64,000 nt of DNA from Truepera radiovictrix DSM 17093 (GTDB lineage: Bacteria; Deinococcota; Deinococci; Deinococcales; Trueperaceae): the NCBI RefSeq assembly GCF_000092425.1, contig NC_014221.1:749001-813000 (forward strand), given 5' to 3'. Shown piece after piece: positions 35,128 to 43,362 of this stretch. The translations under genes were made by a program, and so were the position numbers. The first letter of the stretch is position 1. Every line of letters starts with the position of its first letter. Under the pieces are notes generated by a model. That model was not told where the DNA came from. It ran no database searches and saw only the letters and a list, made by a program, of their open reading frames with translations.

Positions 35128-36075
35128 ATGACGACCCACACCGAGGGCCAAGCGGGGGCGCAGACCCTGGCCACCCGCCCCGCCAAAAAGCGCGGGCGGG
35201 TCTCGCTGACCCCCTACCTGTTCGTGCTGCCGCACCTTATCTTTTTCGCCGCGTTTTTGGGTTGGCCCCTGTTTTACGGCGTCTATATCAGCCTGTTCAA
35301 CTTCGACTTCACCCTGCCCAGCTTCCGACCCTTCGTGGGGTTGCAGAACTACGCCAACCTGTTCGACCCCACCAGCTTGCAGTACCGCGACTTCTGGCGA
35401 GCGCTGCGCAACACGGGCACCTTCATGCTCTGGAGCGTGCCTCCCCTCGTCGTGGTAGCGCTCCTCCTCGCCGTGCTCCTCAACGGCGACTACCGCGGCC
35501 GCAACGTCTTTCGCGCCATCTACTTCGCGCCCTGGTCGCTCTCGGCGGTCGTCGCCTCACTGCTGGGGTGGTGGATGTTTCAAGACCAAGGCGGCATCAT
35601 CAACGTGGCTTTGGGGGCGCTAGGGCTCGGCCCCGTGCCCTGGCTCGGGGCGCTCCCCTGGGCGTGGATCGCCATTACGGTCGCCACGGTCTGGTGGACG
35701 GTCGGGTTTAACACCATCATCTTCTTGGCGGCGCTGCAAAACATCCCCAGTTCGCTCTACGAGGCGGCCGCCATCGACGGCGCGTCGGAGGTGCAGCAGT
35801 TTTGGAGCGTCACCCTGCCCTTGCTGCGCTCGGTGACGGTGTTCGTCGTGACGATTACGCTGATCGCCTCGGCCAACCTCTTCGCGCAACCCTTCGTGAT
35901 GACGCGGGGCGGTCCGGCGGGGGGTACGGAGTCGGTGATCATGCGCATCTACGCCGAGGGCTTCGGCGCCTACCGGATGGGGAGCGCCGCCGCCATGTCC
36001 ATCTTCGTCGCCGTGGTGCTGCTGGTACTCACCGCTCTAAACTTTCGCATCTTCGGCCGCACGGAGGTGAGTTGA
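35128..36075 (+). CDS. sugar ABC transporter permease (MalF/UgpA-like)
   Basis: 315 residues from the ATG at 35128, with AAGGAGG upstream. Six membrane spans; the first follows a polar 27-residue N-terminus. The EAA loop that docks the ATPase reads EAAAIDGASEVQQFWSVTLP (about residues 212-231). It pairs with the permease encoded next. Confidence 0.94.
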   Translation: MTTHTEGQAGAQTLATRPAKKRGRVSLTPYLFVLPHLIFFAAFLGWPLFYGVYISLFNFDFTLPSFRPFVGLQNYANLFDPTSLQYRDFWRALRNTGTFMLWSVPPLVVVALLLAVLLNGDYRGRNVFRAIYFAPWSLSAVVASLLGWWMFQDQGGIINVALGALGLGPVPWLGALPWAWIAITVATVWWTVGFNTIIFLAALQNIPSSLYEAAAIDGASEVQQFWSVTLPLLRSVTVFVVTITLIASANLFAQPFVMTRGGPAGGTESVIMRIYAEGFGAYRMGSAAAMSIFVAVVLLVLTALNFRIFGRTEVS

Positions 36076-36107
36076 GGGGTGCTGCACTCCGTGAAAGGAA
36101 CCCGATA

Positions 36108-36953
36108 ATGCAAGTTGCGCGACGCGCGGGCCGCGGGCGGCTCGGGTCGGCGCTGCGCTACGCCGTCCTGGTCGTCTTCGCCCTCTTTTTCACCCTCCCG
36201 TTGTTGTGGATGCTGGTGACCGCTCTTAAACCTCCCGCCGAGTGGCTGCTGCCCAACTGGGTGCCGCAAAACCCGACCCTGGGCAACTTCACCGCCATCC
36301 TCAACAACCCGGCGCTCCCCGTGTTCCGCTGGTTTCTCAATAGCGCCCTCTTGGCCGCCGTCGCCACCGCCGCGACGGTCGCTCTAGACGCGATGGCCGC
36401 CTACGCCTACGCGCGGCTGCGCTTTCCGGGGCGCAATGTGCTCTTCGGCGTGTTGCTGAGCACCCTGGTCATGCCCGGCATCATCTTCCTGGTGCCCAAC
36501 TACCTGACGGTTGCGGCCTTGGGCGGCCTGAACACCTATTGGGGGGTGGTGCTGCCGGGGCTCGCGGGGGTGTTCGGGGTGTTTTTCCTGCGCCAGTTTT
36601 TCCAGTCGCTCCCGCGCGAGATCGAGGAGGCGGCTCTCATCGATGGTGCGGGGCTCTGGACGACGTTTTTCCGCGTCGCGCTGCCGCTCTCGGGCCCCGC
36701 GCTCTCGACGCTCGCCATCATCACCTTTTTGGCCTCGTGGAACGACTTTTTGTGGCCGCTCCTCATCGTCGGCAACGACCCCCTAAAGCAGACGCTGCCC
36801 GTCGGGCTCGCGCGGTTGCAGGGGGCGTACACCTTCCAGTACGGCCAGCTCATGGCGGGGGCGGTCTTTACGGCGCTGCCCGTGCTCGTCTTGTACCTCC
36901 TGCTGCAGCGCTACATCATCCAGAGCGTCGCGGCGACGGGGCTCAAGGGATAG
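36108..36953 (+). CDS. sugar ABC transporter permease (MalG/UgpE-like)
   Basis: 281 residues from the ATG at 36108, with AAAGGAA upstream. Six spans and an EAA loop EEAALIDGAGLWTTFFRVAL (about 184-203); the C-terminus LQRYIIQSVAATGLKG is typical of MalG-type subunits. It completes the membrane part of the importer. Confidence 0.94.
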   Translation: MQVARRAGRGRLGSALRYAVLVVFALFFTLPLLWMLVTALKPPAEWLLPNWVPQNPTLGNFTAILNNPALPVFRWFLNSALLAAVATAATVALDAMAAYAYARLRFPGRNVLFGVLLSTLVMPGIIFLVPNYLTVAALGGLNTYWGVVLPGLAGVFGVFFLRQFFQSLPREIEEAALIDGAGLWTTFFRVALPLSGPALSTLAIITFLASWNDFLWPLLIVGNDPLKQTLPVGLARLQGAYTFQYGQLMAGAVFTALPVLVLYLLLQRYIIQSVAATGLKG

Positions 36954-36963
36954 GGGGACACAC

Positions 36964-37983
36964 GTGCTTTGGCGCACCGCTTTGGCAGTAGGACTCACGC
37001 TCGCGACAGGAGGACCCCTTGTGGCTGCGGAGGCCCCACCCCCCCGCTACACCAACCCCGTCGTCACGCCCGTCGCGGCCGACCCGAGTGTGATCCGCGC
37101 GGACGACGGCCGCTACTACCTCTACGCCACCCAAGACGATTGGGGCGACGGCGGGGGGTCGCGCTACGTGCCCATCTTTACGTCGCCAGACCTCGTAGAG
37201 TGGACGTACATCGGTGACGCCTTTTCGTGGCCGCCCGCCTGGAAGACGGGGGGCGGTTTCTACTGGGCGCCGCACATCACCAGGCGCGGTGACCTCTACG
37301 AGCTGTTCTACTCGGCGTCGCTCTGGGGGGACCCGAACCCGTGCATCGGGCTCGCTACCGCTCGGAGCCCCGAGGGCCCCTTCGAGGACCTCGGGCGGCC
37401 CGTCTTCTGCTCCGAGGACATCGGCGTGCGCAACTCGATCGACCCCTTTGTCTGGGACGAAGGGGGGAGGCGCACGCTCATCTGGGGGAGCTTTCACGGC
37501 ATCTACGCCGTCGAGCTCGCTGAGGACGGCACCCGCGCGGTCGGCGAACCCGTGCGGCTGGCTGACACCCGTTTCGAGGCGCCGTGGGTCACGTACCGAG
37601 AGGGTTTTTACTACCTCTTCCTCTCGGCGGGGTCGTGCTGCGACGGCGAGTGGAGCACCTACACGGTCTACGTGGGGCGCTCCGAAAGCCTCTTGGGGCC
37701 GTATCTCGACGCGCAGGGGCGCGACCTCAACGCGGGCGGCGGCGACATCGTGCTGGCCGCTAACGACACGTGGGTCGGGCCGGGGCACAACGCCGTCGTC
37801 ACCGACGACGCGGGGGCGGACTGGTTCGTCTACCACGCCATCCCGCGGGACGCCCCGCGGCTTCGTAACGGGGTCAACAACCGGCCGACGCTCATCGACC
37901 GGCTCGAGTGGCGTGACGGTTGGCCGCTCGTCGCGGGGCCGAGTGCGACCGAGCAGGAGGGCCCGGTCGTCAGCGCGCCCTAA
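36964..37983 (+). CDS. glycoside hydrolase family 43, probable secreted arabinanase/arabinosidase
   Basis: 339 residues from a GTG 10 nt after the permease stop. A signal peptide (LWRTALAVGLTLATGGPLVAA) precedes a five-bladed propeller domain. Catalytic residues are recognisable: Asp in VAADPSVIRADDG (general base), Asp in NSIDPFVWDEGG and Glu in FEAPWVTYREGFYYLF (acid). The layout is that of endo-1,5-arabinanases and arabinosidases. Being exported, it would release arabino-oligosaccharides for the co-encoded importer. A C-C pair (SCCDGEW) may form a disulfide. Confidence 0.9.
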   Translation: MLWRTALAVGLTLATGGPLVAAEAPPPRYTNPVVTPVAADPSVIRADDGRYYLYATQDDWGDGGGSRYVPIFTSPDLVEWTYIGDAFSWPPAWKTGGGFYWAPHITRRGDLYELFYSASLWGDPNPCIGLATARSPEGPFEDLGRPVFCSEDIGVRNSIDPFVWDEGGRRTLIWGSFHGIYAVELAEDGTRAVGEPVRLADTRFEAPWVTYREGFYYLFLSAGSCCDGEWSTYTVYVGRSESLLGPYLDAQGRDLNAGGGDIVLAANDTWVGPGHNAVVTDDAGADWFVYHAIPRDAPRLRNGVNNRPTLIDRLEWRDGWPLVAGPSATEQEGPVVSAP

Positions 37984-37984
37984 C

Positions 37985-38983
37985 CTACAGCTCGTTGTTG
38001 CGCGCCGCCGCGCGCTCGGAGAGCCGGGTCAACAGCGACGGCGCGAGCCTCGAAGGCACCTCGTGGGCGACCCTCGCCTCGTCGCCCCCCGGGGCGGGAT
38101 CCGGCAGCAACCCGTTGGCGGTCGCCATCGCGGCGGCGACGAACCCCGGGAAGAGCGCCTCGGCGGCGACGGCGGCTCTGCCGTGAGGGGCGAGCACGAG
38201 CCGCGGGGCGCCGCGCCGGGTCGCCTCCACGATGCACCTGGCGGCCCTTTCGCCGCTCATCGAGACCAAGGGCAGCGAGTCGCTGAGCGCGAACCAGGTG
38301 AGCTCGAGCGCGTGCTGCCCCTTGACGCTCACGTTGCGGTACGACCCGGTGCGCGTGAGCCAGGGGCAGACCGTGGTCACCCGCACGCCTTCGCGCGCGA
38401 GCTCGGCCCGCAGCGCGTCCGAAAGCCCGACCAGGGCGAACTTGCTGGCGCTGTAAGGGGCGAGGTGCGGGACGGCGACCTTGCCGCCGATAGAGGCGAT
38501 GTTGACGATGCGGCCACCCCGCCCCCTGAGGTGCGGCAGCGCGGCGAGCGTGGCGTAGAGCGGCCCCCAGAAGTGGGTGCGCATGGCGGCCTCGAAGTCG
38601 GCGGTGTCCATATGCGCGTAGGGGCCTACCTGGATGATGCCGGCGTTGTTGACGAGCACGTCGAGCCGGCCAAAGGCGCGCACGGTCTCCGCGACCGCCC
38701 GCTCGACCTGCGCGCGCTCACCGACGTCGGCGGGGAGCGTCAGCACGGCGGCCCCGTGGGCGCGCCGCAGCTCCGTAGCGGCGCGCTCCAAGGTCGCCTC
38801 CGAGCGGGCGAGGAGTGCCAGGCGCGCCCCCTCGCGCGCGAAGCGGCGGGCGAGCAGGAGCCCAAGCCCCCTCGAGCCCCCCGTGATGAGCACCACCTTG
38901 CCCCGAAAGCTCCCGCTGCGGCGGGCGCGGCGTAACGAGAGCGCGCCCGCAGCGAGGGAGAGCGCGCCGAGTACTGTCTTCAC
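37985..38983 (-). CDS. short-chain dehydrogenase/reductase, extended form
   Basis: 332 residues. An N-terminal hydrophobic stretch (VLGALSLAAGALSL) may anchor it to the membrane. The SDR core has the cofactor motif ITGGSRGLG (about 33-41), NNAGI and the YSASK active site with the upstream Ser of NIASIGG. About 70 extra C-terminal residues follow, as in membrane-associated SDRs. The GTG start has GGAGG. It is convergent with GH43, the stops 1 nt apart. Substrate is unknown. Confidence 0.9.
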   Translation of the reverse strand: MKTVLGALSLAAGALSLRRARRSGSFRGKVVLITGGSRGLGLLLARRFAREGARLALLARSEATLERAATELRRAHGAAVLTLPADVGERAQVERAVAETVRAFGRLDVLVNNAGIIQVGPYAHMDTADFEAAMRTHFWGPLYATLAALPHLRGRGGRIVNIASIGGKVAVPHLAPYSASKFALVGLSDALRAELAREGVRVTTVCPWLTRTGSYRNVSVKGQHALELTWFALSDSLPLVSMSGERAARCIVEATRRGAPRLVLAPHGRAAVAAEALFPGFVAAAMATANGLLPDPAPGGDEARVAHEVPSRLAPSLLTRLSERAAARNNEL

Positions 38984-39454
38984 GTGTCACCTCCCCGAAA
39001 GCAGGCTAGCAGGCGGCGGCAGCGCGCACCTTGTCTTAGGCGGCTATGTCGGTCTTGGGCGGCTATGTCGGGCAGCTGGCTCAGGGCGGCCCCAAGAGCC
39101 CCCGCTGCCTTGTCCACGTTACCGCCCCTTAGCTTGGGGCTGCTGGACTTGCGAGGCGGGCAAGTAGTACATGCGTACCGCTCAGCCGTGCTGGCTTAAC
39201 CCCACCCGTCACGAGCTCGCGCCGCTGGGGTCGGTGATGTGTAGTTCGGGCTACTGTCTGCGACGGACCTCATCCTTGGGGGCGGTGACGGCGCGCATTC
39301 TCGCGGGGGGCGGGCGGCGCGGGTGTACTAGGCGAAGTGGTACGCTGGCTTCTTTTACCCGCGACCCGGGCGTGCTACAACGGTGGAAACCTGCAAGCTT
39401 AAGAGCGCTGCAGGCCACTACCGTGGCGCGCCGAGCGCCACCTTTGGGGGGAAC
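38984..39454. other. intergenic region, 470 bp
   Basis: Lies between the SDR gene and the YciE-like gene. Apart from the 19-bp tandem duplication it shows no credible gene. TGTACTA at 39324-39330 echoes the promoter word seen at 31590 and 62384. Confidence 0.45.
39034..39071 (+). repeat. 19-bp tandem duplication
   Basis: TCTTAGGCGGCTATGTCGG (39034-39052) and TCTTGGGCGGCTATGTCGG (39053-39071) differ at one base and adjoin exactly. Confidence 0.85.
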
Positions 39455-39946
39455 ATGAGTCTAAACTCGCTCCAAGACCTCTTCGTCGAACAGCTTCAGG
39501 ACCTCTACAGCGCCGAGGGGCAGTTTGCGCAGGCGCAGCCCAAGCTCGCCGAGGCCGCCTCGAGCAGCGAGCTCAAAGCGGGCATCATGCAGCACGTCGA
39601 CGAGACGAAAAAGCAGCTCGAGCGCCTTGAAAAGGTGGCCGAACTCTGCGGTGTGGGGAGCCTCAAGGGCAAGACCTGCCAGGCGGCCAAGGGTCTCGTC
39701 GCGGAGGCGCAGGAGCTCCTGGAGGAGGAAGCCGACCCGAAGGTGCTCGACGCCGGCATCATCGCGGCGCTGCAGCGCGTCGAGCACTACGAGATGGCGG
39801 GTTACGGGACGGTCGTGGCCTACGCCAAGCAGCTCGGCCACGACGAAGCGTTTAAGCTCCTGCAAGAGACGCTCGAGGAGGAAAAAGCGACCGACGAGAA
39901 GCTCTCTCAGCTCGCCGAAACGGCGATCAACCAGCAGGCGGCTTAA
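39455..39946 (+). CDS. YciE/DUF892 ferritin-like protein
   Basis: 163 residues from the ATG at 39455; the upstream in-frame codons are intergenic. Four-helix ferritin-like fold: LQDLFVEQLQDLYSAEGQ (metal-ligand Glu), IMQHVDETKKQLERLEKV, the AALQRVEHYEMAGYG signature, and a last charged helix ending LSQLAETAINQQAA. Family members bind di-iron or di-manganese and are stress-induced. It heads a group with Mn-catalase, suggesting a role in oxidative or desiccation stress. A strong terminator follows. Confidence 0.92.
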   Translation: MSLNSLQDLFVEQLQDLYSAEGQFAQAQPKLAEAASSSELKAGIMQHVDETKKQLERLEKVAELCGVGSLKGKTCQAAKGLVAEAQELLEEEADPKVLDAGIIAALQRVEHYEMAGYGTVVAYAKQLGHDEAFKLLQETLEEEKATDEKLSQLAETAINQQAA

Positions 39947-39965
39947 GCGCCCCGAAAGAGCAACC

Positions 39966-39999
39966 GGTGGCACCGCGCTAGAGGTGCCACCCTTTTTTT
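39966..39999 (+). terminator. intrinsic terminator after the YciE-like gene
   Basis: GGTGGCACC (39966-39974) and GGTGCCACC (39983-39991) form a 9-bp stem around GCGCTAGA, followed by CTTTTTTT. Confidence 0.92.
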
Positions 40000-40124
40000 C
40001 ACGCCCTACTCGTCGCACGGCTTGCGACACATCACGCATGCGCTGCTGACATCGACCAACGCCGTTGCCGACGCATCGGAGCCGACGTCACAGGAGGCGT
40101 CAGTGAGGCGTCGAGGAGGTCAGG

Positions 40125-40328
40125 ATGAACGCCACCCCACACCCGCTAGCAACGACCGAGCCGTGGTCCCTATGGGCCACCGACCAGGACGGTCGCCCTG
40201 GTCGCACCCCGGGACAGGCCGAGGGGGACGACCCGGAGGACGCGCCCGCGGGCGCGGAGCAACCTGCAGAGGAGACCGCGTCCCAGGCGACCCCCGACCA
40301 GGCCGAGGGGGAGGAAGAGGACGCGTAG
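40125..40328 (+). CDS. 67-residue acidic, disordered-looking protein
   Basis: The ATG has GGAGG upstream. The sequence is rich in Glu, Asp, Ala, Pro and Gln (AEGDDPEDAPAGAEQPAEET), with no hydrophobic core, like desiccation-type hydrophilic proteins. It lies between two stress-protein genes in the same orientation. No family is recognised; reality as a gene rests on the start signal and position. Confidence 0.6.
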   Translation: MNATPHPLATTEPWSLWATDQDGRPGRTPGQAEGDDPEDAPAGAEQPAEETASQATPDQAEGEEEDA

Positions 40329-40477
40329 CGCTTTTAAACCTCAGCGGCGCCGCCACCTAGCGTCGTCTCTGCACCCTAATACGCGAGCGCACGCCCTACC
40401 AGCCGACGCACGGCGCGCGGTTGTAGCGCGCCCGGCAGCCCCAGCGAAGACGCCAAAAAGGCGCTTGAGGAGAGAAC

Positions 40478-41335
40478 ATGTTTTACCACGACGGCAAGCT
40501 TCAGTACAGCGTGCGGGTGGATACGCCCAACCCCGTGTTCGCGCGGATGTTGCAGCAGGCAATAGGCGGCCAGGAGGGGGAGATCCGGGTCGCTATGCAG
40601 TACCTCTTTCAAGCGTGGAACGCGCGCGGCCCCAAAAAGTACCGCGACATGCTCCTTGAAACCGGTACCGAAGAGCTCGCCCACATCGAGATGCTGGCAA
40701 CCGCGGTGGCTCTTAACCTCGAGGGTGCGCCCCCCGCGTTGCAAGAGCAGGCCGCCAAGGAGAACCCGCTCGTGGCGGCCGTTCTGGGCGGGATGGATCC
40801 GCGCCACTACCTCTCGGGGGGGTTGGGCGCTCTGCCGGCGGACGCCAACGGCGTGCCGTTTACCGGGGCTTGGGTCGTCTCGAGCGGCAACTTAGCGGCC
40901 GACATGTACGCTAACGTCATGGCCGAGGCGACCGGGCGAGCGCTGGCGACGCGGCTCTACGAGTTTACCGACGACCCCGGGATGAAGGACATGCTGGCGT
41001 TTCTGATCGCCCGCGACACCATGCACCAGCAGCAGTGGCTCGCGGTTTTAGAGGAGTTGGGTGGGCACACCGGCGCGCTGCCGATCCCCAACTCGTTCCC
41101 GCAGGCGCAGGAGAACGGCGAGGTGAACTACGCCTTTTTGTCCACCCACATAGACGGCCCGCAGACCGAGGGGCGCTGGACGCAAGGGGCGTCGCTCGAC
41201 GGTAAGGGGCAGTTCAGCCAGCGCCGCGCCGAACCGCAGGGGGGGGAGCCGCAGCTCGCGCCGCCCGTGCCACAGGTGCACGCGCAGCTCGAGCAGGGGG
41301 CTGATAACCCCAAGAAGGGCGAGGTGCTGCGCTGA
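40478..41335 (+). CDS. manganese catalase
   Basis: 285 residues of the non-haem catalase family, which decomposes hydrogen peroxide at a di-manganese centre. The ligands are all present: E35 (GQEGEIRVAMQY), E66 and H69 (TEELAHIEM), E150 (VMAEATGR) and H183 (RDTMHQQQW). The C-terminal 50 residues are Gln/Pro-rich. GGAGAG precedes the ATG. Its stop overlaps the next start (TGATG), so the SRPBCC protein is translationally coupled. Confidence 0.95.
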   Translation: MFYHDGKLQYSVRVDTPNPVFARMLQQAIGGQEGEIRVAMQYLFQAWNARGPKKYRDMLLETGTEELAHIEMLATAVALNLEGAPPALQEQAAKENPLVAAVLGGMDPRHYLSGGLGALPADANGVPFTGAWVVSSGNLAADMYANVMAEATGRALATRLYEFTDDPGMKDMLAFLIARDTMHQQQWLAVLEELGGHTGALPIPNSFPQAQENGEVNYAFLSTHIDGPQTEGRWTQGASLDGKGQFSQRRAEPQGGEPQLAPPVPQVHAQLEQGADNPKKGEVLR

Positions 41336-41997
41336 TGGGACCCGCTCCCGATCACCCCGACGCCCCCACCCTAGCGGGTGACCACGGGGCAGGTGATCGC
41401 GACCGAAACCGCCGCGACCAGGGCGGAAAGGTGACGCTGCTCGTCGCCGGTGCCGCCCTCGTGGGGCTGGGCGTCGCGGTCGCGTTGGGTGCGCGCGCCC
41501 GCTCGCGGACCCCCAACGACCGGCGCATCCGTATCGAACAGCACGTCACCATCAACCGTTCGCCGGAGGAGCTCTACCGCGTGTGGCGCAACCTAGAGGG
41601 CTTGCCGCAGATCATGCGGCACCTCGAGTCGGTCAGCGAGCTGACCGAGGGGCGCTCGCGCTGGACCGCCAAAGCCCCCTTGGGTCAGAGCGTCTCGTGG
41701 GAGGCCGAGATCACCCAGGACCTTCCGGGGCAGATCATCGCGTGGCGCTCGCTAGCGGGCGCTGACGTCAAGAACGCGGGGTCGGTGAGCTTTACGGCGC
41801 TCCCCGGAGCTCGCGGCACCGACCTCAAGGTGGTGCTAGCCTACGAGCCGCCGGCTGGCAAGGTGGGCGCGGCGCTCGCCAAGCTCTTCGGCGAGGAGCC
41901 GGAGATGCAGCTCCGCGAGGACTTGAGGCGTTTTAAACAGCGCATGGAGACGGGTGAAGTCGCGACCACCGAGGGCCAACCCTCGGGCCGCGCCTAG
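41335..41997 (+). CDS. SRPBCC (START/Bet v1-like) protein with an N-terminal membrane span
   Basis: 220 residues: a polar N-terminus, a membrane span (VTLLVAGAALVGLGVAVALGA, about 34-54), then a START/Coq10-like domain (about 65-195: IEQHVTINRSPEELYRVWRN, LEGLPQIMRHLESVSEL, SVSWEAEITQDLPGQIIAWRS). Such domains bind hydrophobic ligands. It is coupled to the Mn-catalase gene and followed by an alcohol dehydrogenase, an arrangement seen in other bacteria's stress islands. Confidence 0.88.
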   Translation: MGPAPDHPDAPTLAGDHGAGDRDRNRRDQGGKVTLLVAGAALVGLGVAVALGARARSRTPNDRRIRIEQHVTINRSPEELYRVWRNLEGLPQIMRHLESVSELTEGRSRWTAKAPLGQSVSWEAEITQDLPGQIIAWRSLAGADVKNAGSVSFTALPGARGTDLKVVLAYEPPAGKVGAALAKLFGEEPEMQLREDLRRFKQRMETGEVATTEGQPSGRA

Positions 41998-42018
41998 GCG
42001 GGCATTGGAGAGGACGCC

Positions 42019-43185
42019 ATGAAAGCACTCTGTTGGTACGGCCGCGGCGACGTGCGGGTCGAGCGGGTCCCCGACCCTGAGCTCCTCAACCCGCGCGACG
42101 CCATCGTCAAGGTGACCCGAACCGCCATCTGCGGCTCCGACCTGCACCTTTACGACGCCTACATCCCCACCATGCGCAAGGGCGACATCTTGGGCCACGA
42201 GTTTATGGGGGAGGTCGTCGAGGTCGGCTCTGGGGTCGACAACCTCGCCGTCGGCGACCGCGTCGTGGTGCCCTTTCCCATTGCGTGCGGGGGGTGCTAC
42301 TTCTGTCAGAATGACCTCTGGTCGCTCTGCGACAACTCGAACCCCAACGCTCGCTTAGCTGAGGCGCTTTTCGGCCACGCGCCCGCCGGGATCTTCGGCT
42401 ATTCGCACCTCATGGGGGGGTATGCGGGGGGACAAGCCGAGTACGTGCGGGTGCCGTTTGCCGACGTCGGCCCTTTCAAGGTGCCTGAAAGTGTAAGCGA
42501 CGATCAAGTGCTCTTCTTGACCGACATCTTCCCGACCGGCTACCAAGCCGCCGAGGTCGCCGGTATCAGCGGCGGGGAGACGGTCGCCGTGTGGGGGTGC
42601 GGACCGGTCGGCCAGTTCGCCATCAGGAGCGCTCTGATGCTGGGCGCGGAGCGGGTGATCGCCATCGACCGCGTTCCCGAGCGCCTGGAGATGGCCAAGC
42701 AGGGGGGCGCCGAGGTGATCAACTACGAGGAGGTCAGCTCGCGCGACGCGCTCACCGCCCTCACCGGCGGGCGCGGCCCGGACGTGTGCATCGAAGCGGT
42801 CGGGATGGAGGCGCACGGCATGGGCGCTGCGGGCGTCTACGACCGCCTTAAGCAGGAGCTCAAGGTCGAGACGGGGCGCCCCCACGCGCTGCGCGAAGCG
42901 ATCCTCGCGTGCCGCAAGGGTGGGGTCGTGTCGGTCGCCGGGGTGTTCGGCGGGTTTATCGACAAACTGCCGATGGGGGCGGCGTTTAACAAGGGGCTGA
43001 CCTTCAAAATGGGGCAGACGCACGTCCACCGCTACTTGAAACCGCTGCTAGCGCGCATCGAAGAGGGCGCCATCGACCCCTCGTTCGTGATCACCCACCG
43101 CCTCGCGCTCGATGACGCCCCCGCGGGCTACAAGATGTTTCGCGACAAGCACGACGGCTGCGTCAAGGTGGTGCTGCAACCGTAG
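42019..43185 (+). CDS. zinc-dependent alcohol dehydrogenase (formaldehyde-dehydrogenase-like)
   Basis: 388 residues, MDR superfamily. Catalytic zinc ligands lie in [11 protein letters not shown] and [12 protein letters not shown]; the structural zinc loop is [16 protein letters not shown]. The cofactor motif [13 protein letters not shown] is at about 192. Length and a C-terminal insertion resemble the glutathione-independent formaldehyde dehydrogenase-like branch. It ends the stress island, 21 nt after the SRPBCC gene. The true substrate is not known. Confidence 0.93.
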   Translation: MKALCWYGRGDVRVERVPDPELLNPRDAIVKVTRTAICGSDLHLYDAYIPTMRKGDILGHEFMGEVVEVGSGVDNLAVGDRVVVPFPIACGGCYFCQNDLWSLCDNSNPNARLAEALFGHAPAGIFGYSHLMGGYAGGQAEYVRVPFADVGPFKVPESVSDDQVLFLTDIFPTGYQAAEVAGISGGETVAVWGCGPVGQFAIRSALMLGAERVIAIDRVPERLEMAKQGGAEVINYEEVSSRDALTALTGGRGPDVCIEAVGMEAHGMGAAGVYDRLKQELKVETGRPHALREAILACRKGGVVSVAGVFGGFIDKLPMGAAFNKGLTFKMGQTHVHRYLKPLLARIEEGAIDPSFVITHRLALDDAPAGYKMFRDKHDGCVKVVLQP

Positions 43186-43362
43186 TTGTAACCGTAGGGG
43201 CGCCGCGACCCCTGCCAGGGCCAATAGCAGCCTCTGCCGCGTTTGCGCAGGGGCGCTTTGGTTTACCGTTGAGTTTGGGTGCTTCGCGGAAACGCTTCGG
43301 AGCAGGGCCACGATCAGGGCGGAGGGTGTCTTGCCAAGGCGGCGAAGGCGAGCCGATACGCG

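Noticed and set aside
37214-38935. 573-codon plus-strand open frame
   Set aside because: It is an out-of-frame shadow across GH43 and the antisense of the SDR gene, with an Arg/Ser-rich composition and no start signal.
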